From the NCBI GenBank assembly GCA_020831485.1, contig JAFIGG010000032.1:1-39453 (forward strand): a stretch of 39,453 nt of DNA. The letters are read 5' to 3'. The position numbers were made by a program, and so were the translations under genes. This document shows positions 33,601 through 39,453 of the stretch, one piece after another. Under the pieces are notes generated by a model, which was not told where the DNA came from, did no database searches, and saw nothing but the letters and a program-made list of their open reading frames with translations. Source of the DNA: Opitutales bacterium. Its GTDB lineage: Bacteria; Verrucomicrobiota; Verrucomicrobiia; Opitutales; Oceanipulchritudinaceae. The number at the start of each line of letters is the position of its first letter. The first letter of the stretch is position 1.

Positions 33601-36600
33601 GAAGTATCAGATGCTCCGGGATTGGATGATGCCGTTTTTGGTGACAGCGGCATCGACGCGGCGGGTGAGCCACTGCAGGACGACGACCAGGGTGTCGATC
33701 TGAGCAATGGGGATTACCATCTCTACGCGATTGACGTACCGGAAAACAATGGTGGTTTGTTGCGGACCTTGCTCGAGTCGATATCCGGTGAGGCAGAATT
33801 GTATGTGCGCCCAGCATACCTGCCAACGGTGACGCACAACGAAGAAGGTGACGGCTTAGGTCCGTTGACGCTGCACCGTTTGACGGGATCGTCAGAGACT
33901 CAGCGCGGTAGTTGGGTGCCTTATCATGTTCTGGAGGACGAGAGGCTCGAAACCGGATTGTGGTTCCTGAAGGTCTATGCCGGCGGGGACACTAGTGCCC
34001 GTTACCGTTTGACGCTCAGCCACCACAATAAACCGCTGGTAAAAAGTCTGGCTGCAGATGGAGGAAATCACGAATCCGAATCGTTGAACGCAGGCGACTG
34101 GCGCTACTATCGGGTGACCTTTCCCGAGAATCCCGAAGATATGCCGGCCGAGTGGACGGTCGATTTTGACCGCGAGCAGGGCAGCCTTGAAATGTACCTG
34201 CGCGATTCGGCCCCCCCTGGATTCTGGGAAAACACGGGTATCAATTCACACACTAACCCCCGCGATTGGGATACTGAGGACCTGATAGTCGGACCCAACC
34301 AGCGTAGCTATGATGAGGGAGTTCACACTTTTGACGGTACCTTCCTGCGTCCTGGTAAGACCTATTACCTCGGCTTCCTTGCCGACAGCGACGCCGTCTT
34401 TTCAGTGAGTTCCGACATCAGCGTGGAAACAATCGAGCCGATCTATGGGTCGTCCTTTGACGTCCTCGAAGGGACCGGCGGTATGCTGGATGTCGAACTC
34501 GATCCGGATGAGGTTCGGACCTGGCGGGTCGATTTTCCTGCCGAAGCTCGGCGGTGGCGAGTCCAGGCCGAAAACAGCAGCGAGGTTGATGTCTACGTTG
34601 GTCGACACGCTTTCCTGCCCGATTTTTCCGGAACGGTTTCCAATTTCCTCGAGAGTGAAGGGGTGGAGGATTGGCAGGAAGATCGCCTGATTATTCCTTC
34701 GAGTCACCGTGATTTCCCGAACACCTTCTACATGACGGTTGAGAACACGAGTTCAGAGCCTCAAGCTTTCAGCCAGTTTCTCGACTGGCGTCAGGATGAC
34801 GAATTTAACATCAGCCTCGATATTGTAGGTGGAGGCAGTGTTGAGATCGATCCGGAGGATTACACTTCGGGAGACACGATCGAACTCGCTGCGACAGCGG
34901 ATCTAGGTTGGACTTTTTCAGAGTGGACGGGCGATGTTGAGTCGACTGAGAATCCACTCAGCCTGACTCCTTTCGAGGAGTTGGAGATCACGGCGGTCTT
35001 TGAGGAATTCGAAGGCATCTATATTGCTGAAGCGGAGGTTCTAACGGAGCACTTGATTGTTGGGGACGGACCTGGTGATGAAGTCGAGGTGGAAGTTACC
35101 ATTGTAAACACAGGTGATTCGGCCGATTCGATTACGCCGGAATTGAGCTTCTCGGTTGAAGATTTTGACCCGGTTGATCCAGCCGACTGGGAAGGCATTG
35201 CTCCCTTAGGTTCGGTCGAAGTGAACGCTGGTGAGACTGAAGTAGTAACCCTGACTTACAACATGGAGGATGTAACCATTTTCGATACAGGTGCCTATTA
35301 TAATGTTGAAGTCAACGGTATTGATGCCGGTTCATTTGTTGGGATGTATCTGTACTCTTATATGTATGCGGGTTACTATGCAGGTGAGATCCTGGCTGGG
35401 GAGACGGAGGTAGTTTCTTTCTACCTGTATGGACCTCCGGACGAAGATTTGGAGGTGACCGTTCCCCTGGCTGTTGATGGCGACACAGTCGATGATATGA
35501 CTTTGACTGCTCCCGAGGGAACATGGGTTGGTTATGAATCTTTTGAATACGCTTTCTCGGAACCGGGCGATCGGACTGTTACCGTTGCCAATATTGAGTC
35601 GGATGGTTCACCCATTACGGTGCTGGATCCGGCAGAGGTTCAAGGTGAGGTTGAAATCACCTCAGTAACAGCGCCTTCCGAAGTTAACGTAGGTGAAACC
35701 TTTACGGTCAGGGTTGACCTTGAGGAGACCGAGGGTGAACACGATACAAGCATCGAACTCGAGCTGAGTTTCAACGGTGACATCGTCGACACCGAAACGG
35801 TAGTGGTCGATGCCGGTGACACTGCTGTTGCAGAGCTGACACACACCTTTAGCACTGACGGCACCTACACCGGCGATGTCAATGGAGAGAGCTTCTCTAT
35901 CGATGCATTGTTGCCGGACTTGGAACTGGAATTCAGCAATCTTCAGGTTGGCTCAACGAATGTCTACTCGGGCAACTTCATCCGGGTGACCGCTGAGGTC
36001 GAGAATCTGGATTCGCTTGCCGGCGAGTTCGAGGCGGAGTTTTCGGTGGTGGACCCGGAAGGCACCTTTGACGGCGAGCCTTCGGAAGTCCATGAAGATA
36101 CTTATGTTGGCTGGCTTGAAGCGGAGGAGTCGAAGACCCTGAGCTTCTACTTTTATGCCGACGGCGGTCTGGATTATGAGGCCCAGGTGAGCGTTGACCG
36201 TCTCGATCCATTGACGGTCGAGATCGCTCCAGCCTGGTCGCAGTTTGGCTACGGCCACGGAAACAGAGGGATCGGTAACCCGGTCTCGGGCCCCTCGGTC
36301 CCTGTGGATATACTGTGGGAGTATGACATTGAAGGAACGTCTGAAGATGCCGTGGACTCTTCGCCGGTTGTCGCGGATGGAGTGGTCTATTTTGGCAGTT
36401 CACTGGCCCTTGTGCACGCAGTGGATGTGGAAACCGGCGACCCGGTTTGGGCCGACGAATTTGAAGCAGACGGCCCCGTAACGACCTCACCTGCGATTGC
36501 GGACGGAAGGGTCTTTGTGACGACTTCCGGCGAAGGGCAGGCCTCCCTGCATGCAATCGATGCCTCTGAAGGCAGTGAACTGTGGACTGTTGACGGTATT

Positions 36601-39366
36601 GCCGATGCCGCCTTGACCGACCCAATTGTTGCCGAGGACCACGTCTTCGTCGGCAGCGATGAGGGCAGTCTGCATGCCTATGATGTAGAAACCGGCTCTG
36701 AGGCCTGGCCTGAGTACGAAGCCGGCGATGCCATTGTGGCGACTCCCGCTTACGTAGAGGGTATCCTGTACTTTGGAACCTACAACGACGATGGTAGCGG
36801 TGCCATTCACGCGGTGGATGCATGGACAGGTACCAGTGCCTGGGAATCGCCCTATGAAACCGATAGCATAGATTCATCGCCTGCCATGGAACAGGTGTTT
36901 GGACTGGAGGGTTGGACCCTCTATGTTGGAAACTCTGCAGAAGAACTGCTGGCGCTGAATGCGGAATCCGGTGAGATGATTTGGGATGGGTCTTACGCGC
37001 TGGGTGGATCCGTGTCAGGATCACCGATGGTTGCGGGGCCGAATGTATTTGCGGTGACCACTTCCGGAGAGGTTCATAAGATCGACGCGGTGTCTGGCGA
37101 TGCCATCTGGGACACGCCTGCTTCTGTTGGGTCTGCTGTTTCACTGAACCCTGTATATGCCAACAGCTGGATCTACCTCGGCACCCTTGAGGGGCAGATC
37201 ATGGTGCTCCCCGGGAGTCCGGATGAAGCCCCGGCAGCTACGGTTTGGGACTGGGATATTGGCGCTCCGTTGAAGGCATCACCTGTAGTGTTTCAGGGGC
37301 AGGTATATGTGGGTGCCGGCGATGGCAATCTGTATGCGTTCCATACAATTGAGGATCAGGAACCCGGAGATCCGGAGGCACCGTCCATCGTAAGTCAGCC
37401 GCAATCGATCAGCGTTTTCGCTGGTGATCCTGCAGGATTCTTTGTCGAATTTGGTGGCGAGCCCCCATTTGAATTTGTTTGGGAGTTTGGCGAAGTTGTC
37501 CTCGAAGGTGAGGACGAGGCCTTCATCCAGCTGGATGATGTAAGCCTTGACGATACCGGATCCTATCGGGTGACGATCAGTAACGAGCATGGTGAAGTCA
37601 CTTCTGATCCGGCCACGCTGGATGTTTATTCCACTTATCTCATGGATACGGACTTTCCTGAAAGCCTCGTTGCAGAGCAGGAAACCGACTTCCAGTTCAC
37701 GCTAGAAACCGATGATGAGGGCACCACTGGCTTTGACGCCACCTGGATTCGTTTCGAGATCGATGGACCAGGCGAAGCGGCCATTATCGTTCCCGGGGAT
37801 GAGGCCCCGGAGGCTATCCCAGCTGGAGAGGTCGTCGGGCCTCCATCCGGCCTTCCGCTTCCGGCCCAGGTGGATGAGGTTTTGGATTGGGAAATCGTTT
37901 TCAGCGAGCCGGGTGAATACACCGTTACGCTGGAGCTGTTCACTGAGTTTGAAATGATGGGTGAACCCGATCCCCGCCCAGAACCAGGAAATGGAGAGGT
38001 GATACCCGTCTCGGACAACGGCGATGATACAGAGACCGTCGAAGTGTCGCTGGCAAGCTCCTCTGATACCCTGACTGTCGAAGAGCCTTCTTTGCCGTTC
38101 ATCGTAGAGCAACCGGAATCGGTCATAGCCCAGCTTGAACAGGGTGTTGAATTCACGGTTGAAGCCGGGGGTGATTCCCCCCTGAGTTACCAGTGGTTCC
38201 ATGATGAGGAAGCGCTGGATGGGGCGACTGATTCCACCTTGAACATTCCGGCTGCCTCCATAGAGTTCACCGGATCCTATACGGTCGAAGTCAGCAATGC
38301 CTTTGGCGAAGTTCTGTCCGACAGCGCTCAGCTTGACCTTCGCGCGCCGTATTCGATGGACGTGAATTATTCCGAACAGGTGCTTTCCAACGAAGATATA
38401 GATGTTTTCGTTGACCTGTATGCTGCAGGCGAAGGAACGGTCGGCTATGAAGCCGTGCGTTTCCAAGTGTCGGCCGATGGCCCCGGGGAAGTCACCTTTG
38501 TGGCGACGGATCCCGAAGGAAATACAGAAACCGTGCATGACGATGGCGAATGGGGACCCGAGGACGGTTTCCCGCTCGCAGCCGATCACGATGAAAGCTA
38601 TGAATGGATCCTGCACTTCAGCGAGACTGGCGAATACACCATTGGCTTTGAAGTCTTCAATGTGCTGGAGAGCGGCGAACTTGGAGAACAATTGATTGCA
38701 TTTTCGGTCGATACCGTTGAAGTCGAAACCCTGCCGCCGCCAGAGATCGTCGAGCAACCGCAGGACGTGACTGTGTCACACGGTGAAGGTTTCAGCCTGG
38801 ATGTGACTGCCAGCGGAGACGGCGATCTGCAATACCGCTGGTACCGCAGCGATCAACCCGTAACGGAGTGGCGTTCTATAACCAGCTACAGCATCAGCTC
38901 ATCCTCGAGTTCGCACGCAGGCTCCTATTATGTGGTCGTCGAAACCGAATACGGCAGTGTGCAAAGTGATACGGTTTCGGTCCAGGTAGAGATTCCACCC
39001 GAATTGCCGGAAGGCGTCAGCGATGCCGAAGTCGAAGAAGTGGATGAGGAGACCGGCAGGACCCGTTACAATTCGGATTGGCTCGGAGTATTCTATGCCA
39101 TTGAAGGAAGTGCGGGCTGGATCTACAGCGAACGCATCGGCTGGGTCTACGTTTGGCCTGGTCAGGCGTCTGGCAGCATGTGGTTCTGGGATCCGCTTGC
39201 GGATCTGATTTTCTTCACTGACGAGGAAATCCATCCTTTCGTCTACTCGGAGAAAGTCGGTTTCGCCGTATATGCCCGGGGTGGGGAAGACCGCCGCTAT
39301 CTGCACGTCCTCAGCGATGACGAGATCATTGATCTGGACCTGGAAGGGGAGGAGCCGGAGTTGTAA
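27601..39366 (+). CDS. Giant secreted modular protein 3 (18 PPC-like units, InlB-B-like, CARDB-like, PQQ-type propeller, three Ig-like domains)
   Basis: The 3921-residue protein starts with a long n-region and a hydrophobic signal core (about 33-51, cleavage after PVFA). Residues 52 to about 2400 are 18 PPC-like units colinear with proteins 1 and 2. An InlB-B-like repeat (about 2402-2470), CARDB-like sandwiches (to 2878) and a PQQ-type propeller (2879 to about 3250) with VYFGSS, VFVGSDEGSLHAYD and VYVGAGDGNLYAF strands follow. Next come Ig-like 1 (3260-3344), a spacer, Ig-like 2 (3499-3581), a second copy of the spacer, Ig-like 3 (3714-3801) and the shared C-terminal domain (3802-3921). The extra Ig-spacer pair distinguishes it from protein 2. 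The ATG at 27601 was preferred; the TTG at 27454 is an alternative. The protein is very acidic. No enzyme motif is recognised; an adhesive or matrix role is inference. Confidence 0.85.
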   Translation: MQNTIRYFSSTIFSAFSGGHLRYAGRSLWRKALSTVSCLGMGLVVGVPVFAEESFSTSGTLPAGEWTYETIEVPAESEGLRVVISSEDGDPELYLREGENPTESEYDYAGSSFSKETFTSTILVPADELSEGTWHIGAYNPDSQSLEYSLSAKEAPASIELDWDEGDGSNAFEVTDSDGGKYKFTIATRETQLGAWRQSLAVESGKAQLFVREHDPAAPDNYDLGSDLNEFGAGWVLPLDTENVSGTIWHITVAVEPGSDWSLVSGDVPVIDLGELAEDASSGSEAYDNADPDIPAGVIPPEGVRFFRTTLPQGTRAWRLWLQTEDGSDTWMRLFDLRAGQVPTPDSNGDWDSFSAYDEFRAEGQNLLVPPEIEAGEGVNYYVAVIADAGESFRLDSRQQPVTDVDFDDETTVVYGGDGSWFHTFRIADVPDDILGWEVTSLQESGDPFIAARRDEVASHRYSDAFSEVEDEVNNSFTFIPPELSDGTYFVTVYGSDDFTFRLRNGVPEVTTIDFESSTANDEPDRAGWRYYQMPESEDQVRALGWMLDLADHAPDTRIAIRRNDLPGSINYRTGGGSSTTTHVLEEGEHGYLQRPEHESDFYYIGVYTEEAALGNFVLESGAVEPPEVDLETPATEVEGLRPGEWAYFKFELPDTYDGHEVLGWELRSSRISGSLNGMLLRRDQLPKNTFSSSGIGSRTSWGSGDSSFSTLDWTRRQQTADGSTGGMERVISFGMGQPLEPGTYYMGVQADIWIDDPATFSWQSRLIGAEGSGFAYEIGELDYDGGVSSESLDPREVAYYTVEIGENVSSWRLRLDLPDEHEAHMVLRKDYLPSLEVQDTELWSNIYDPLGSIDDPSRDGRHVRLSRDGSEFYDLWPEEGEDYVEPGEYYILVVSEGQNPEGASQIGEGEVDYTLTSVGEVPVMDLGTVDAGEEIFESNRSFANGIDRNYYTVEVPAGALGVRIGIEDVQGAPEAGVIEGMVPPAMSNYGTYNTRSVEWSGEQRIYVSNPEPGPLSIAVHADVVESDEYSLRVEGIEAETVPIDDFETTVEGLSPGEWTFYEVEVPDDGTFRGWEVFVQDWEGDSQPTITIGYEHIATSTSNEGWPPTIATGPARASFTTSRSVAGSGANWTGLPEGLDGRDPEAYRITLAEERPLVPGTYYVGFKADESDAEAISFDWTSRAVGDYESGYYYEIFPIDFGRPAGGQIDPREVHYYLFEVEEEDELTNVRFNLELSGEDEGDDAQLYIREGWIPNTYGQSTSAADPAQATEPHQVRLNKEGNDQFVLWPRNQAEYVQEGIYYLMVVGEGQNPDRDEGIIGEGSVNYSLSAEEVAPDHLGVLDVEDPIVETGSYEPGEVRYYQFDLPEGVESLQVRLEDTDGDPLMTLREGEFPSRMYSSYYGHFSGYSTAFERRDSSLITIADPDAGTYNVMVAHGGGTEANPSVAEGSYTLRVEATGAVEIPMDGYSDSVSDLGAGEWAYYVVEVPETIEGEEVLGWEVRVTDWSGEGPPLMAINRGSVPPGTTTISSAGSWDEDGQWMSTQAHNWTERDFSADGSVEYEQIVIATAMRRPLEPGTFYIGFENTADSGSVSFDWTSRAIGPEDSGMSYEADLIDFEDGSTSGSLDPREIAVYAVDIPEETPSWKVELDVEDGHEALLYLRREYVADTRSNRTATGNPDGSLVQMDTPGNQHFATWPSRHDEYLEPGRYYLTVASAGQSPSDNNWIGTGAVEYTLRSYGEVDVHDLGTVAAGVELTETDRSYDSSEVHYYRFQVPEGLPALELQLFDRDGSPTISLHRDEIAPGAERWGSTLGLTSGNYSGRSPEWQSQDFLTLGNPEAGVYTMAVAHGIVSGTGGYSLRVRGIEPAALDFAAAADTVSGEVGEGQSSFYQTEVGTEVDVGEGAESQMEDVIGWRLRLQTSEGEAEARVRFGETPQGGDFENDQTRWQQGSLLIAPPNIEPGEWFVEVRGVTAAEYTLESQAITLDSLEREIWEMPARDEVSDAPGLDDAVFGDSGIDAAGEPLQDDDQGVDLSNGDYHLYAIDVPENNGGLLRTLLESISGEAELYVRPAYLPTVTHNEEGDGLGPLTLHRLTGSSETQRGSWVPYHVLEDERLETGLWFLKVYAGGDTSARYRLTLSHHNKPLVKSLAADGGNHESESLNAGDWRYYRVTFPENPEDMPAEWTVDFDREQGSLEMYLRDSAPPGFWENTGINSHTNPRDWDTEDLIVGPNQRSYDEGVHTFDGTFLRPGKTYYLGFLADSDAVFSVSSDISVETIEPIYGSSFDVLEGTGGMLDVELDPDEVRTWRVDFPAEARRWRVQAENSSEVDVYVGRHAFLPDFSGTVSNFLESEGVEDWQEDRLIIPSSHRDFPNTFYMTVENTSSEPQAFSQFLDWRQDDEFNISLDIVGGGSVEIDPEDYTSGDTIELAATADLGWTFSEWTGDVESTENPLSLTPFEELEITAVFEEFEGIYIAEAEVLTEHLIVGDGPGDEVEVEVTIVNTGDSADSITPELSFSVEDFDPVDPADWEGIAPLGSVEVNAGETEVVTLTYNMEDVTIFDTGAYYNVEVNGIDAGSFVGMYLYSYMYAGYYAGEILAGETEVVSFYLYGPPDEDLEVTVPLAVDGDTVDDMTLTAPEGTWVGYESFEYAFSEPGDRTVTVANIESDGSPITVLDPAEVQGEVEITSVTAPSEVNVGETFTVRVDLEETEGEHDTSIELELSFNGDIVDTETVVVDAGDTAVAELTHTFSTDGTYTGDVNGESFSIDALLPDLELEFSNLQVGSTNVYSGNFIRVTAEVENLDSLAGEFEAEFSVVDPEGTFDGEPSEVHEDTYVGWLEAEESKTLSFYFYADGGLDYEAQVSVDRLDPLTVEIAPAWSQFGYGHGNRGIGNPVSGPSVPVDILWEYDIEGTSEDAVDSSPVVADGVVYFGSSLALVHAVDVETGDPVWADEFEADGPVTTSPAIADGRVFVTTSGEGQASLHAIDASEGSELWTVDGIADAALTDPIVAEDHVFVGSDEGSLHAYDVETGSEAWPEYEAGDAIVATPAYVEGILYFGTYNDDGSGAIHAVDAWTGTSAWESPYETDSIDSSPAMEQVFGLEGWTLYVGNSAEELLALNAESGEMIWDGSYALGGSVSGSPMVAGPNVFAVTTSGEVHKIDAVSGDAIWDTPASVGSAVSLNPVYANSWIYLGTLEGQIMVLPGSPDEAPAATVWDWDIGAPLKASPVVFQGQVYVGAGDGNLYAFHTIEDQEPGDPEAPSIVSQPQSISVFAGDPAGFFVEFGGEPPFEFVWEFGEVVLEGEDEAFIQLDDVSLDDTGSYRVTISNEHGEVTSDPATLDVYSTYLMDTDFPESLVAEQETDFQFTLETDDEGTTGFDATWIRFEIDGPGEAAIIVPGDEAPEAIPAGEVVGPPSGLPLPAQVDEVLDWEIVFSEPGEYTVTLELFTEFEMMGEPDPRPEPGNGEVIPVSDNGDDTETVEVSLASSSDTLTVEEPSLPFIVEQPESVIAQLEQGVEFTVEAGGDSPLSYQWFHDEEALDGATDSTLNIPAASIEFTGSYTVEVSNAFGEVLSDSAQLDLRAPYSMDVNYSEQVLSNEDIDVFVDLYAAGEGTVGYEAVRFQVSADGPGEVTFVATDPEGNTETVHDDGEWGPEDGFPLAADHDESYEWILHFSETGEYTIGFEVFNVLESGELGEQLIAFSVDTVEVETLPPPEIVEQPQDVTVSHGEGFSLDVTASGDGDLQYRWYRSDQPVTEWRSITSYSISSSSSSHAGSYYVVVETEYGSVQSDTVSVQVEIPPELPEGVSDAEVEEVDEETGRTRYNSDWLGVFYAIEGSAGWIYSERIGWVYVWPGQASGSMWFWDPLADLIFFTDEEIHPFVYSEKVGFAVYARGGEDRRYLHVLSDDEIIDLDLEGEEPEL
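29524..33249 (+). repeat. Three tandem copies of the three-unit super-repeat in giant gene 3
   Basis: Copies run 29524-30762, 30763-32025 and 32026-33249 (413, 421 and 408 codons). The unit order A-B-C and the motifs (GEW-x-Y/F, GWE, SRLIG or SRAIG followed by G-S-G or similar, then RKDYLP-type and HFSG-type units) match those in genes 1 and 2. Confidence 0.8.
34804..37350 (+). other. InlB-B/CARDB/PQQ-propeller cassette of protein 3
   Basis: The order is the same as in protein 2: an InlB-B-like repeat opening with GGGSVEIDPEDY (from 34804), CARDB-like sandwiches (about 35010-36234) and a propeller opening with WSQFGYGHGN (36235 to about 37350). The propeller repeats carry the V-Y-x-G-x-x-x-G / A-x-D-x-x-T/S-G-x-x-x-W pattern of PQQ-type or BamB-like blades. 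Confidence 0.7.
39004..39363 (+). other. C-terminal Trp/Tyr-rich domain of protein 3
   Basis: The final 120 residues repeat the motifs NSDWLGVFY, GWIY, GWVYVWPGQ, MWFWDPLADL, TDEEIHPFVY, GFAVYARGG and LHVLSDDEIIDLDLEG. It is the best conserved segment among the three giants. Confidence 0.75.
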
Positions 39367-39378
39367 ACCCGATTTTAT

Positions 39379-39426
39379 GGGCGCGAGGGCGCGCCCACCC
39401 CGGGAGGGTGGACGCCTCGTCCACCC
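39379..39426. terminator. GC-rich double palindrome after giant gene 3 (repeat family B)
   Basis: GGGCGCG (39379-39385) pairs perfectly with CGCGCCC (39390-39396). GGGTGGACG (39406-39414) pairs perfectly with CGTCCACCC (39418-39426) around the loop CCT. It starts 13 bp after the stop codon. It is a clear relative of 27243-27298, shorter in the middle, so the element may have been duplicated along with the gene or is dispersed genome-wide. No T-run follows. The remaining bases to 39453 hold nothing recognisable. Confidence 0.65.
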
Positions 39427-39453
39427 AAATCTCTGAATCCTTTCAATCCCGAT

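Noticed and set aside
35978-38757. Two long minus-strand open frames (388 and 351 codons) in giant gene 3
   Set aside because: Antisense to conserved domains, with low-complexity Arg/Pro/His-rich or featureless products; treated as shadows.

Overview
The window looks like a chromosomal segment of a marine-type Verrucomicrobium, most likely Opitutae (Puniceicoccales/Opitutales-like). The evidence is the gene style: very large acidic secreted proteins built from beta-sandwich repeats and Ig-like domains, each ending in a Trp/Tyr-rich C-terminal domain of a type I associate with this group. Other clues are a BNR_4 protein, moderate-to-high GC, weak Shine-Dalgarno signals and GC-rich intergenic palindromes. 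The assignment is inference from memory; no search was run.

Layout. Positions 1-6360 hold five ordinary genes: a YmdB-type metallophosphoesterase (+), a secreted cytochrome c-PQQ sugar dehydrogenase fusion (-), a BNR_4 propeller protein (+), a dicarboxylate/amino-acid:cation symporter (-) and a CNT-type nucleoside transporter homologue (-). The two transporter genes lie in the same direction 82 bp apart and may be co-transcribed. In both, residues that normally contact substrate differ from the textbook family pattern.

Positions 6802-39366 (about 80% of the window) are three consecutive, same-strand giant genes of 2853, 3822 and 3921 codons. All three encode secreted paralogues with one shared plan: a signal peptide, then 18 PPC-like beta-sandwich units in a fixed colinear order, then Ig-like domains, then the same C-terminal domain of about 120 residues. 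Inside the 18-unit array, units 6-14 are three tandem copies of a three-unit super-repeat (about 410-435 residues per copy). Proteins 2 and 3 also carry a cassette absent from protein 1: an InlB-B-like repeat, several CARDB-like sandwiches and an eight-bladed PQQ-type propeller. The Ig and spacer domains near the C-terminus are shuffled between paralogues.

The giant genes are separated by gaps of about 380-390 bp containing palindromes and a shared TTATAAG element, so they are probably transcribed separately. No secretion, sortase or regulatory genes are visible, so their role (surface adhesin, matrix or filament, polymer binding) is unknown. Two families of GC-rich palindromic elements are scattered between genes. 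The locus of tandem giant modular proteins is the most unusual thing in the window.
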